Numbered from the stretch's first letter, positions 1 to 8,291 are shown. The stretch is DNA of 64,000 nt from Streptomyces sp. AC1-42W (GCF_003248355.1 NZ_QKWY01000001.1:558001-622000), one strand, 5' to 3'. Notes: a model not told the origin generated them from the sequence alone. A program made the numbers and translations.

Positions 1-26
1 TCGGGCCGCATCTCTTCTCCCTCCTC

Positions 27-207
27 CCAGGGCCTGTATTGAGTTCCCCGTCTGCGCCCCGACGCCCGGCACGCACGCTCGCCGCACGGCGCCCCAGGAC
101 AGGTGGCTCCGCCACATGACCTGGACCGCCGCACACCGATCGCACGCACCGACCGCCGCCGCGCCCGCCCTCCGGGCGGACGACGGGGAACTCAATACAG
201 GCCCTGG
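27..207. repeat. 181-bp element bounded by perfect 26-bp inverted repeats
   Basis: Bases 27-52 and 182-207 are exact reverse complements of each other (26 of 26) and the match stops abruptly at both ends. The 129-base interior holds no convincing gene, only a small hairpin (gtggc/gccac, 104-116). It lies just downstream of the polymerase gene stop. It could be a MITE-like remnant with terminal inverted repeats or a very long-stemmed terminator; no clear target-site duplication is visible in the flanks. Confidence 0.7.
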
Positions 208-231
208 CCCCCTCGCGCTCGCACCGCGCGT

Positions 232-1944
232 TCACTTCGCGTCGGAGTAGCGCTCCACCACCGCGGTGGTGAACGGAAAACGCACCGGGGTCTCGCCGAA
301 CACCGTCCGCCCGGCCAGTTCGGCGGCCTCCCGGATCGCCGCCACCACCGCTGCGGCCTCCGCCTCCGGGCAGTGCACGATCACCTCGTCGTGCTGGAAG
401 AACACCAGTTCCGCCCGGAGGCCGGCGGCCGCGATCGACCGCCGCAGCGCCGCCAGCAGCAGCAGCGCCCAGTCCGCCGCACTGCCCTGGACCACGAAGT
501 TCCGGGTGAACCGGCCCCGCGCCCGCGCCTCCGCCGAGGCGTAGCCCGGCTGCCGGCCGTAGCCCGATTCGCCGCCGCCCGACCCGTCCGCCGGAACCGG
601 CTCCTCCTGCGGGATTCCGGCCTCCCCGTCCTCCCCGTGACCCGCCGCGGGCGGGCTGGTCCGGCCCAGCCAGGTGCGGACGAGACGGCCCTCCTCGCCG
701 GCCTTGGCCGCGTCGTCCACATAGGCCACCGCGCGCGGGAACCTGCGGCGCAGGGCCGCCAGATTCTTCAGCCCGTCCCCGGACGTCTGCCCGTACACCG
801 CCCCGAGCAGCGCGAGCTTCGCGTGGTCCCGGTCGCCGTGGAAGGCGCGGTCGGACAGCGCGGTGTAGAGGTCGCCCTCATGACCGGCCACCTCCATCAG
901 ACCGGGGTCGCGCGAGATCGCGGCCAGCACCCTCGGCTCCATCTGGGCGGCGTCCGCGACGACCAGCCGCCAGCCCTCGTCCGCGACGACGGCCCGCCGG
1001 ATCACCTTCGGGATCTGGAGCGCCCCGCCGCCGTTGGTCGTCCACCGCCCGCTCACCGTGCCGCCCGGCTGGTACTCGGGGCGGAAGCGGCCGTCGCGCA
1101 CCCAGTCCTGGAGCCAGCCCCAGCCGTGCGCCGTCCAGATCCGGTACAGCTTCTTGTACGCGATCAGCGGCCCGACCGCCGGATGGTCCAGCGACTCGAT
1201 CTCCCAGCGGCGCGTCGAGCGCACCCGCACCCCGTCCCGCGCGAACGCCCGCACCACGTCGGCCGGCAGATCCGGCCGCACCCGGCGGCCGAACGCGGCG
1301 GACACCTCGTCGGCCAGCTCCGCCAGCCGGCGCGGCTCGCCCCCGCCCGCGTACCGCTCGCCGAGCAGTTCGCGCAGCACCTCGCGGTGGACGTCGGCCC
1401 GCCAGGGCAGGCCCGCGCGGTTCATCTCGGCGGCGACCAGCATCCCGGCCGACTCGGCGGCCGTCAGCAGCCGCATCCGGTCCGGCCGGTCCGTCGCGTC
1501 GTGCCGGGCGAGCTGGGCCGCGTACACCTCGGTCAGGGCCTCCAGGGGCGGCTCCGGGCCCGGCGACGGCTCGAAGAGGGAGGACTGGGAGCCGGGCTCC
1601 GCGGCGCGGGGCGGCGGATCGGGCGGCACCGGGCCGCCCCGCAGCCGCGCCAGGGCGGCCGCCGCCGACCGGGGCTCGCCGAGCCGGCCCTCGTATCCCA
1701 GGAGCAGGGACTCCGCCGCCTCCACGTCGTAGGCGCGCTCCACCCGCACTCCGGCGGCCAGCAGCCGGGGGTAGACGGCGGCCGTGGACCGCCACACCCA
1801 GCGCGCGACGTCCGGCCGGGAGCGGACCGCCTCCGCCACGTCCGGCGCGGTCTGCACCGGGCCCGACGGACGGCCGGCGCGGTCCAGCGGGGCGAGGCGC
1901 GCGGCCCCGTCCTCCGTGACGGCCAGCGCCCAGCGTTCGGTCAT
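232..1944 (-). CDS. family-A DNA polymerase (PolI-like, no 5'-3' exonuclease domain)
   Basis: A 570-residue protein with the three family-A polymerase motifs. Motif A reads DAAQMEPRVLA (usually DYSQIELR), the O-helix motif B contains AKLALLGAVYG, and motif C is FQHDEVIVHC with the catalytic HDE. It lacks the N-terminal 5'-3' exonuclease of full PolI. The roughly 130 N-terminal residues take the place of the 3'-5' exonuclease domain, but I see no clear DEDD acidic set, so proofreading is doubtful. The ATG at 1944 is chosen because the open frame extends far upstream without similarity. Streptomycetes usually carry this shorter polymerase beside a normal polA, so it is probably an accessory repair polymerase. 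It is divergent from the DUF2786 gene. Confidence 0.88.
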   Translation of the reverse strand: MTERWALAVTEDGAARLAPLDRAGRPSGPVQTAPDVAEAVRSRPDVARWVWRSTAAVYPRLLAAGVRVERAYDVEAAESLLLGYEGRLGEPRSAAAALARLRGGPVPPDPPPRAAEPGSQSSLFEPSPGPEPPLEALTEVYAAQLARHDATDRPDRMRLLTAAESAGMLVAAEMNRAGLPWRADVHREVLRELLGERYAGGGEPRRLAELADEVSAAFGRRVRPDLPADVVRAFARDGVRVRSTRRWEIESLDHPAVGPLIAYKKLYRIWTAHGWGWLQDWVRDGRFRPEYQPGGTVSGRWTTNGGGALQIPKVIRRAVVADEGWRLVVADAAQMEPRVLAAISRDPGLMEVAGHEGDLYTALSDRAFHGDRDHAKLALLGAVYGQTSGDGLKNLAALRRRFPRAVAYVDDAAKAGEEGRLVRTWLGRTSPPAAGHGEDGEAGIPQEEPVPADGSGGGESGYGRQPGYASAEARARGRFTRNFVVQGSAADWALLLLAALRRSIAAAGLRAELVFFQHDEVIVHCPEAEAAAVVAAIREAAELAGRTVFGETPVRFPFTTAVVERYSDAK

Positions 1945-2007
1945 ACGGCCGAGTCTGGCACCCGGCACTGACAGCGGCCGGGAGCCAAGGCTTCGTGCGC
2001 GCGTTCG

Positions 2008-2040
2008 ATATCCACAGCCTGTGGAGACAGCTGTGGACGG
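2008..2040. promoter_or_regulatory. cluster of DnaA-box-like TCCACA motifs in a divergent promoter
   Basis: The palindrome TCCACAGCCTGTGGA occupies 2011-2025 and TGTGGACGG follows at 2032-2040. ATATCCACA (2008-2016) is one base off TTATCCACA, and the reverse of 2032-2040 (CCGTCCACA) fits the actinobacterial DnaA-box pattern YYNTCCACA. It lies between the divergent polymerase and DUF2786 genes. DnaA binding is inferred only. Confidence 0.4.
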
Positions 2041-2064
2041 AGACCCCCCGGACAGCGCGTTGCT

Positions 2065-2070
2065 TACGCT
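2065..2070 (+). promoter_or_regulatory. -10 box of a leaderless promoter for the DUF2786 gene
   Basis: TACGCT lies at -12 to -7 relative to the ATG at 2077, and no purine-rich ribosome binding site precedes the ATG. This is the usual layout of leaderless actinobacterial transcripts. Confidence 0.55.
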
Positions 2071-2076
2071 GATCCC

Positions 2077-3219
2077 ATGGAATCGGTGATCGACCAGGCG
2101 TTCGCGGCCGCCCTCTACTCGGAGGGCGACGCCGGCCTCGACACCGGCGCCTCGCTGCTCGCCGCCGCCCCGCAGGTCGACGCGGAGCTGGCGCGCCGGG
2201 GTGAGGAGTTCGTCCGGCGTGCCTGGCGGCGAGGCTGGCTCCCCGCCGACGTCGTCCGCATCGTCCGCCGCGACCTCGGCGAGCACGCCGCCGGGCTGGC
2301 CGCCGGGCTCATCGCCTCCGAGGTCCGCGGCTACGACGGGCTGCCGCCGCGCTGGGCCGCCCAGCTCGCCGACCTGCCCGCCGGGCCGCCCGCGGGCCGG
2401 CCGGACCGGTTCTCCTACGCCTCCGCGCTCCTCGCCCTCCACCGGCTCCTGCTGAACCTGCCTGCCATCGAGCCGGTCGGGCCCCCGCCCGGCGCCGCCC
2501 ACGAGGCCCCGCACCGGCCGCCCGCGGCCGGCGAGCCCCGCATGCTCACCCGCATCCGCGCCCTGCTGGCGAAGGCGGAGGCGACGGGCTACCCGGAGGA
2601 GGCGGAGGCGCTCACCGCCAAGGCCCAGGAACTGATGGCCCGGCACAGCGTGGACGAGGCCCTGCTCGCCGCCCGGACGCCCGGCGACCGCACCCCCGCC
2701 GCCTGCCGGATCGGCGTGGACGCCCCCTACGAGACCGCCAAGGCGATCCTGCTGGACGCGGTGGCCTCGGCGAACCGCTGCCGCGCCGTGTGGAACGGCG
2801 ACCTCGGCTTCAGCACGGTCATCGGCTTCGAGGCGGACCTGGAAGCGGTGGAACTGCTGCACACCTCGCTCCTGGTGCAGGGCACGGCCGCGATGACCCG
2901 CGCCGAGGCGGGCCAGCGCGCGGGCGGCCGCAAGCGCACCAAGACGTTCCGGCAGTCCTTCCTGATGGCCTACGCCCAGCGCCTGGGCACCCGCCTGGAA
3001 TCGGTGACGACCCGGACCGAGGCCGCGGCGGACATCCCCGCCCTCCTCCCGGCCCTGGCCGCCCGCGACCTGGCGGTCACCCGCGCCGCCGACGAGCTGT
3101 TCCCGCACACCACGACCACCCGCGTCCGGGGCGCCACGGACCTGGCCGGCTGGACCCACGGCACCGAGGCCGCCGACGCCGCCCGGATGGGCACCGAACC
3201 CCGCCGCATCCCCCGCTGA
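2077..3219 (+). CDS. DUF2786 domain protein
   Basis: A 380-residue soluble protein. The segment from about residue 154 (MLTRIRALLAKAEATGYPEE, then AEALTAKAQELMARH) is a clear DUF2786 signature, a domain of unknown function. The N-terminal 130 residues are helical and alanine-rich with no recognised domain. No signal peptide or membrane segment is seen. It is divergent from the polymerase gene, is probably translated from a leaderless mRNA and stands as a single gene. Function is unknown. Confidence 0.85.
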   Translation: MESVIDQAFAAALYSEGDAGLDTGASLLAAAPQVDAELARRGEEFVRRAWRRGWLPADVVRIVRRDLGEHAAGLAAGLIASEVRGYDGLPPRWAAQLADLPAGPPAGRPDRFSYASALLALHRLLLNLPAIEPVGPPPGAAHEAPHRPPAAGEPRMLTRIRALLAKAEATGYPEEAEALTAKAQELMARHSVDEALLAARTPGDRTPAACRIGVDAPYETAKAILLDAVASANRCRAVWNGDLGFSTVIGFEADLEAVELLHTSLLVQGTAAMTRAEAGQRAGGRKRTKTFRQSFLMAYAQRLGTRLESVTTRTEAAADIPALLPALAARDLAVTRAADELFPHTTTTRVRGATDLAGWTHGTEAADAARMGTEPRRIPR

Positions 3220-3263
3220 GCACTCCACAAGACCTGGCAAGTCGGGCGAAACGGTAATTCCGG

Positions 3264-3269
3264 CTAGGC
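3264..3269 (+). promoter_or_regulatory. -10 box of a leaderless promoter for the FUSC gene
   Basis: TAGGCT sits at -13 to -8 before the ATG at 3277, with no Shine-Dalgarno sequence in between. Confidence 0.5.
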
Positions 3270-3276
3270 TCGGTCC

Positions 3277-5403
3277 ATGAGCTGGCTCCGGGCGCTGAAG
3301 GAGACCGCCCGCTCCGGCCTGACGATCGAGCGGCGGCGCCTCGAACCGCTCGTCGCCGTGCGCGGCGCCGCCGGGCTCGCGCTCGTCATCGGAGTGAGCC
3401 TGGCCCTCTTCGGGCCCGTGGTCGCCGCCGGCTCCGCGTTCGGCGCGTTCCAGGCCGCCATCGCCACCTTCCAGCGCAGCTGGCGCCCCCGCCCGGTCCT
3501 CGCCCTGGTCTCCGGGATCAGCCTCGGGCTCTCCACCTTCCTCGGCTATGTCACCGGCACCCATCTCGCGCTCTTCACGCTGCTCCTGGTCGTCTGGACG
3601 TTCCTCGCCGGGCTCGCCTGGGCGGCCGGTCCGACCGGGGGCATCATCGCCGCGTCCAACGTCGCGATCATGCTCGTCACCATCACCCTGCCCACCTCCG
3701 CCGCCCAGGCCGCACTGCACGGCGCGATGATCATGTTCGGCGGGGTCGTCCAGGCCGCGCTGATCGTGCTCTTCCCGATCCGCAGATGGGGCGCCCAGCG
3801 CGACGCGCTCGCCGACGCCCTGGCCGCCGAGGCCGACTACGCCCGGCGGCTGCGCCACGACCCGGTCGCCCACTTCGACCCGGAACCGCTGATGGTCGCG
3901 CGCCGGGCCGCCGCCGTCACCGCCCGCGAGGCCCGCCGCCGCCCCGCCGAACTCCACGGCTCACGCGGGGTCGCCGAACGCATCCGACCCGTCCTCGCCT
4001 CCCTCGCCGACCCCGCCATGGGCGTGCCCGCCGAAGGCCCTCAGCGCGACCGCGTACGCGAACTGCTGGCCGCCGCCGGTTCGCTGCTCGACGCCGCCGC
4101 GCGCGCCATCCGCAAGGGCGACCCGGTCCGGCTGCCCGCCCCGGCCGTCGCCGCGCTCAGGACCCCCGACACCGGGGCCCTGCTCGCCGGCCCGCCGCTG
4201 CGCGCCGCCGACCGGCTCGCCGCCCTGCTCTCCGACGTGATCGAGGCCGCCGAGGGCGACGGCACGAAGGAGGAGCGGGCCGGGGCGCGGGAGGCCGCCG
4301 AGGCCATCGAGGACGGGCCGCTGCCCCGCGAGCACCACCCGCGCCCCGGCCTGCCGCATCTGGTGCCGGTGATCGTGCGGGCGATGCGCCGCGAGGCCCA
4401 CCACGGCTCCCCGATCCTGCGGCACGCGGTGCGGATCGCCGTCGTCGCGGCGGTCGGCTACCTGGTCGGCCGGCTGCTGCCGCTGGGCCACGGCTACTGG
4501 GTGCCCATGGCGGCCGTGATGGTGATGCGGCCGGAGTTCTCCCAGACGTACTCCCGGGCGGTCGCCCGCTTCGGCGGCACCCTCGTCGGCGTCTTCCTCG
4601 CCTCGGCGATCGTCCAGGCCGCCCACCCCGGCACCGGCCCCCTCGCCGTGCTCGCCGTGATCTGCGCCCTGCTGATGTACCTGCTGATGCGGACCGGCTA
4701 CGCGGTCTCCCAGGCGTGCGTCGGCGCGTACGTCGTCTTCCTGCTCGGCATGGCCGGCGACGACCTCTCCCAGACCGTCTTCGAGCGGGTGCTCCTCACC
4801 CTGGCGGGCGGACTCCTGGCGATGATCTCGTACGCCGTCTACCCGGCCTGGGAGACCCCGCGCCTGCGGACCCGGCTCGGCGACTGGCTCAAGGCGGACG
4901 GCCGGTACGCCGCAGCCGTCGTCGAGCAGTACGGCGACCCGGCCGCGCGCGGCCACCACGACGTACGGGCGGCCCTGCTCGCCACCCGCGAGGCACGGGT
5001 CGCCTGGCAGGAGGCGGTGGCGACCGCCCGCCACGAACCGGTGCGCCACCGGGGCCTGTCGCACGGGGCGTCGGATGCCACTCAGCACGCCCTGGCCCAG
5101 TTCGGCCGGGTCGCCATGCTGCTGGAGGCCCACCTCCCGCCCGGTGGCGCGACGCCCGTACCGGGGGCCGCCCGGCTCGCGGAGGCGCTGCGCCGGGCGA
5201 CGGACCGGGGCGCGAAGGCGGTGCGCGAGCGCCGGGTGCCGGACTGGACCCCGGTCCGCGAGGCGCTGGAGCGCTGGGAGGCGGAGTGCGCGGCGCGCGA
5301 GGAGGCGGGGACCGCCGTACCGGCCCCCGCCCCGCTCGTACGCAACAGCGCCGGGCTGCTGCTCGAAGCCCTGGAGGACTTCTCGCGCGGCCTGACGTCG
5401 TGA
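3277..5403 (+). CDS. FUSC-family membrane transporter (aromatic acid exporter type)
   Basis: A 708-residue membrane protein. Two hydrophobic blocks (roughly residues 25-165 and 380-530), each with several membrane helices, are separated by a long cytoplasmic region rich in Ala and Arg. This duplicated layout is typical of the fusaric-acid-resistance/AaeB-like FUSC superfamily. The second block carries LPLGHGYWVPMAAVMVMRPE, close to the FUSC consensus (HGYWxxxTxxxVxxP). Export of aromatic acids or similar toxic compounds is inferred from the family; the substrate is unknown. The gene stands alone and converges on the lipoprotein gene 10 bases downstream. Confidence 0.85.
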   Translation: MSWLRALKETARSGLTIERRRLEPLVAVRGAAGLALVIGVSLALFGPVVAAGSAFGAFQAAIATFQRSWRPRPVLALVSGISLGLSTFLGYVTGTHLALFTLLLVVWTFLAGLAWAAGPTGGIIAASNVAIMLVTITLPTSAAQAALHGAMIMFGGVVQAALIVLFPIRRWGAQRDALADALAAEADYARRLRHDPVAHFDPEPLMVARRAAAVTAREARRRPAELHGSRGVAERIRPVLASLADPAMGVPAEGPQRDRVRELLAAAGSLLDAAARAIRKGDPVRLPAPAVAALRTPDTGALLAGPPLRAADRLAALLSDVIEAAEGDGTKEERAGAREAAEAIEDGPLPREHHPRPGLPHLVPVIVRAMRREAHHGSPILRHAVRIAVVAAVGYLVGRLLPLGHGYWVPMAAVMVMRPEFSQTYSRAVARFGGTLVGVFLASAIVQAAHPGTGPLAVLAVICALLMYLLMRTGYAVSQACVGAYVVFLLGMAGDDLSQTVFERVLLTLAGGLLAMISYAVYPAWETPRLRTRLGDWLKADGRYAAAVVEQYGDPAARGHHDVRAALLATREARVAWQEAVATARHEPVRHRGLSHGASDATQHALAQFGRVAMLLEAHLPPGGATPVPGAARLAEALRRATDRGAKAVRERRVPDWTPVREALERWEAECAAREEAGTAVPAPAPLVRNSAGLLLEALEDFSRGLTS

Positions 5404-5413
5404 CGCCACGGCA

Positions 5414-5914
5414 CTACGGCTCCGGCACCTCCGGGACCTCGTCCATGTCCGCCGGGTCGCCGGACAGGCCGGGGTCCTCCATGTCGCCGGAGACGTCGGG
5501 CAGATCCGGCAGGTCGGGGAGGTCGACCCCCGCCGCGGCCTTTTTCAGCTCGTCCCGGGTCCCGCCGTCCCACGAGATGACGAGGGTCTTGCCGTCGTTG
5601 GACTCGACGGTCCCCGCCGTCCGGGTGGTGTCGCCGTCCGCGCACTCCAGTTTCAGCGTCGGCTTGTCCGCGTCCTTGACGTTCCCCGTGCAGACATGGG
5701 CGTCGGCGACCAGGCCGGCCATGCCGTCGTTCACGGACAGCACCACCTGCTTGCCGTCCTTCTGGCTGATCCAGCCGCCCGCCAGGGACTTCACGTCCCC
5801 CGCCCCCTTGGCGCCCGAATCGTTCTTGTCACCGTCGCTTCCGCAACCGGTGAGCATCACCGCGGCCAACAGGCCGGCGGTCAGTATCGCGCCGGTCCGC
5901 GCGTTCCCGTACAT
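5414..5914 (-). CDS. small acidic lipoprotein
   Basis: A 166-residue protein with a type II signal: TGAILTAGLLAAVMLTGC ends in the lipobox LTGC, so Cys-23 should be lipidated. The mature part starts with a Ser/Gly/Asp-rich linker followed by a compact domain with two further cysteines (HVCTGN and LECADG) that could form a disulphide. The C-terminal tail is low-complexity and acidic (repeats of LPD and EVPEP). The RBS GGGGGGAAA lies 8 bases before the ATG. No family is recognised; it is a surface lipoprotein of unknown role. Confidence 0.8.
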   Translation of the reverse strand: MYGNARTGAILTAGLLAAVMLTGCGSDGDKNDSGAKGAGDVKSLAGGWISQKDGKQVVLSVNDGMAGLVADAHVCTGNVKDADKPTLKLECADGDTTRTAGTVESNDGKTLVISWDGGTRDELKKAAAGVDLPDLPDLPDVSGDMEDPGLSGDPADMDEVPEVPEP

Positions 5915-6071
5915 GTTGATTTCCCCCCGTGATTGGAATGGTCACCTGAGTGACCGTCCACAAGCCATCAGCGGCCCGAACGGCCTGTTGTGAGGTCAAC
6001 TCGCTTGATCGGGAGCCGAAGAGGCCATTTCCGCGTCTCTACGGGAGGGAGCTGTAATCGCGGGAACACCC

Positions 6072-6109
6072 CGCGTGCACGTGCATCTGCCCGTGCATCC
6101 GCTCATGCA
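6072..6109 (+). promoter_or_regulatory. phased TGCA array upstream of the DUF397 gene (site A)
   Basis: TGCA occurs at 6076, 6082, 6094 and 6106, spaced 6, 12 and 12 bases. The first 21 bases (6072-6092) recur exactly in inverted orientation at 7166-7186, upstream of the HATPase gene, and the similarity continues with scattered mismatches for about 10 more bases. Two neighbouring genes of one regulatory cluster thus share an upstream element, which fits a common operator, plausibly for the XRE-DUF5753 protein encoded next door. Confidence 0.6.
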
Positions 6110-6177
6110 TGAGGAATTGAACACAGCTATGATCCCGGACAGTTGACACTTGCACCTTGCAACTCGGGGAGCGTCCT

Positions 6178-6414
6178 GTGCACCACGTGTACAACGGCAT
6201 GGCGGCCACAGAGCTTCGCGGAGTCGTCTGGCAGAAGAGCAGACACAGCAACTCCCAGGGTTCCTGCGTGGAGTTCGCGAAACTGCCCGACGGGGGAGTG
6301 GCGATGCGCAATTCGCGCCACCCGGACGGCCCGGCCCTGGTCTACACGCCGGCCGAGATAGAGGCGTTGCTGCTCGGCGTCAAGGACGGCGAGTTCGACC
6401 ACCTGGTGGGCTGA
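6178..6414 (+). CDS. DUF397 protein (WhiJ-cluster small partner)
   Basis: A 78-residue protein, the usual size of the family. It has the DUF397 pattern WQKSRHSNSQGSCVEFA, then GGVAMRNSRHPDGPALVYTPAEI, then a C-terminal GEFDHLV. The GTG at 6178 is preferred because GGGGAG lies 6-7 bases before it; an internal ATG at 6199 is possible. DUF397 proteins are usually encoded beside XRE-DUF5753 regulators such as WhiJ and are thought to modulate them. Here the XRE gene lies 0.9 kb to the right with an HATPase between. Confidence 0.88.
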   Translation: MHHVYNGMAATELRGVVWQKSRHSNSQGSCVEFAKLPDGGVAMRNSRHPDGPALVYTPAEIEALLLGVKDGEFDHLVG

Positions 6415-6438
6415 ACCGCCTTCCGTACACCACAAAGG

Positions 6439-6471
6439 GCCGAACACGCGCGGATTTCCGCGGTGTTCGGC
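6439..6471 (+). terminator. hairpin after the DUF397 gene
   Basis: GCCGAACAC pairs with GTGTTCGGC, and an inner CGCGG/CCGCG stem closes on ATTT with one bulged base. There is no T-run, as is common in streptomycetes. It lies between the convergent DUF397 and HATPase genes. Confidence 0.6.
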
Positions 6472-6520
6472 TCTCGGGCGGTGTGTTGCGCGGTGCGCCG
6501 GCCGGTCGCACCGCCCCCCG

Positions 6521-7045
6521 TCACACCGGGTCGCCGAGCCGGAACAGCGCCCAGACGACCTTGCCTCGCGCCGCGGCGGTGCCCGCGACGCTCTCGGTAC
6601 TCAGTACGGGCGACGGGTGCCATCCCCAGCAGTCGCTGAACGACTCCACCAGGAAGAGGCCCCGGCCCGATTCGGCCGAGTCCGCCGCCTCCGAGGCGAC
6701 CGGACTGGCATGGCTCGGATCGCGCACCGCGCACACCAGCCGCGAGGTCCAGCGCATCAGATGCAGCCGCACGGGCCGCTCCTGGGGCTCGCACGGTGCG
6801 TCGGCCGCCGGCAGGGCGTGCCGCAGCGCGTTGGTCACCAGCTCGGAGACGACGAGCGCGACATCGTCGAACCGCTCGCTCAGCCCCCAGCCCCCCAGGG
6901 TCACCCGGGTGAACTGCCGAGCCCCGCCCACCGCTTCGTAGCGGGCGGGCAGTGTGCAGGTGGCTGATCCGGAGACGGCTGAGGGATCGATGGGGGGAAG
7001 CCCCTGCCGTAACGGCTCGAGCATTGTCGATCCATTCGTCCCCAT
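6521..7045 (-). CDS. ATP-binding anti-sigma-type HATPase (SpoIIAB/RsbW-like)
   Basis: A 174-residue protein with a single GHKL ATPase fold. The N box is VVSELVTNALRHA and the G boxes are AVRDPSHASP and SGRGLFLVESFSDCWG, ending in GKVVWALF. It has no histidine-kinase dimerisation domain, so it is of the stand-alone RsbW/SpoIIAB type that streptomycetes have in many copies. The ATG at 7045 is chosen because GGGAG lies 8 bases upstream; the open frame continues to 7183 but reads through the operator. Its position between a DUF397 protein and an XRE-DUF5753 regulator is the typical abaA/WhiJ-like cluster arrangement. Confidence 0.87.
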   Translation of the reverse strand: MGTNGSTMLEPLRQGLPPIDPSAVSGSATCTLPARYEAVGGARQFTRVTLGGWGLSERFDDVALVVSELVTNALRHALPAADAPCEPQERPVRLHLMRWTSRLVCAVRDPSHASPVASEAADSAESGRGLFLVESFSDCWGWHPSPVLSTESVAGTAAARGKVVWALFRLGDPV

Positions 7046-7160
7046 GCGAGGCACTCCCGGTAATCGCGGCTGTATCGGTACTGCGTACCGGGGAACAGCG
7101 GCACAACACGAACGAGCACGCAGGTGCGCGGGCTCCATGGTTCCGAATGCGCACAGCAGA

Positions 7161-7186
7161 TGCAAGGGCAGATGCACGTGCACGCG
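7161..7186 (-). promoter_or_regulatory. phased TGCA array upstream of the HATPase gene (site B)
   Basis: TGCA occurs at 7161, 7173 and 7179 (spacings 12 and 6), and TGCGCA at 7148 stands where a fourth copy is expected. Bases 7166-7186 are an exact inverted copy of 6072-6092. Read toward the HATPase gene, the array has the same orientation and order as site A has toward the DUF397 gene. Confidence 0.6.
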
Positions 7187-7352
7187 CCGGACCTGTCCGA
7201 CGCCGTCCCTTACGGGTCATTTCTTCCCGGCCCGTGTTTCGCCCACTTCCCAAGGTCTTCCCATTTCCGTAATCGAATGAGTACGGGCTGAAGCGTTTTG
7301 ATGGCAGAATCCGGCACTTGGGGTTCAGGGGGAGCCCCGATGCCAGGAAGCG
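7187..7352. other. intergenic stretch before the XRE regulator
   Basis: The gap between the HATPase start (7045) and the XRE start (7353) is 307 bases. Apart from site B I see no coding region here. It is noticeably richer in A and T around 7250-7320 than the neighbouring genes and probably holds the XRE promoter, but no confident -35/-10 pair was found. Confidence 0.4.
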
Positions 7353-8234
7353 ATGGGGAGGGTTGGACCAGTGGCGGCAGGCGAGTCGAGTGGGTCCGTG
7401 GTGCGGCGCATCCTGCTGGGCTCCCAGCTCAGGAGACTGCGTGACTCGCGAGGCATCACGCGCGAAGCGGCCGGCTACTCCATCCGGGCCTCCGAGTCGA
7501 AGATCAGCCGCATGGAGTTGGGACGGGTGAGCTTCAAGGCCAGGGACGTCGAGGATCTGCTCACGCTCTACGGCGTCACGGACGAGGCGGAGCGCGACTC
7601 CCTGCTCGCCCTGGCCCGTGAGGCCAACGTGGCGGGCTGGTGGCACAGCTACGGGGACGTACTGCCCGGCTGGTTCCAGACGTACGTCGGTCTGGAGGGT
7701 GCGGCCTCGCTCATCAGGATCTACGAGGTCCAGTTCGTGCACGGGCTGCTGCAGACCGAGGACTACGCCCACGCGGTCGTCGCGCGCGGCATGCGCGGGG
7801 CGCCGGCCGCCGAGATCGAGCGCCGGGTCGCCCTGCGCCTGGAGCGCCAGAAGGTCCTCGTCTCCGAGCGGGCCCCCCGCTTCCACGCGGTCCTGGACGA
7901 GGCCGCGCTGCGCCGCCCGTACGGCGGCCGCGAGGTGATGCGGGCGCAATTGCGGCATCTGATCGATATGTCGGAGCAGCCGAACATCACGCTCCAGGTG
8001 ATGCCGTTCAGTTTCGGCGGCCACTCCGGCGAGAGCGGTTCCTTCACGATGCTGCGATTCCCGGAATCCGATCTGTCGGACATTGTCTATTTGGAGCAGC
8101 TGACAAGTGCGCTCTATCTGGACAAGGACGAGGAGGTCGCCCAGTACGAAAAGGCGATGACGCGGCTCCACGAGGACAGTCCGGGTCCGGAAGAGAGTCG
8201 TGACCTGCTGCGAGGACTTCTCCAACTCTCCTGA
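7353..8234 (+). CDS. XRE-family regulator with DUF5753 (WhiJ-like)
   Basis: A 293-residue protein. The N-terminal helix-turn-helix (QLRRLRDSRGITREAAGYSI followed by RASESKISRMELGR) spans about residues 25-65. The rest is DUF5753, with IYEVQFVHGLLQTEDYAHAV, a WWHSY motif, ITLQVMPFSFGGH and the terminal domain ending near YLDKDEEVAQY. This is the architecture of WhiJ and of the many paralogues controlling streptomycete development. A GTG at 7371 with GGAGGG eight bases upstream is an alternative start. The TGCA arrays beside the two neighbouring genes are its likely operators (inference). Confidence 0.9.
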   Translation: MGRVGPVAAGESSGSVVRRILLGSQLRRLRDSRGITREAAGYSIRASESKISRMELGRVSFKARDVEDLLTLYGVTDEAERDSLLALAREANVAGWWHSYGDVLPGWFQTYVGLEGAASLIRIYEVQFVHGLLQTEDYAHAVVARGMRGAPAAEIERRVALRLERQKVLVSERAPRFHAVLDEAALRRPYGGREVMRAQLRHLIDMSEQPNITLQVMPFSFGGHSGESGSFTMLRFPESDLSDIVYLEQLTSALYLDKDEEVAQYEKAMTRLHEDSPGPEESRDLLRGLLQLS

Positions 8235-8291
8235 AATTTCAGTAGGATGACGTTCCCACAGGAGTCTGCACCTGAGCTGTTAAGGGATCGC

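Noticed and set aside
103..1971. Long plus-strand open frame over the polymerase gene
   Set aside because: Arg/Pro/Gly/His-rich shadow with no domain; the minus-strand polymerase motifs are convincing.
8247..8291. Upstream ATG for the aldehyde dehydrogenase
   Set aside because: No spaced RBS, and it would add a rare TTA codon; the ATG at 8292 has AGGG at good spacing and fits family N termini.
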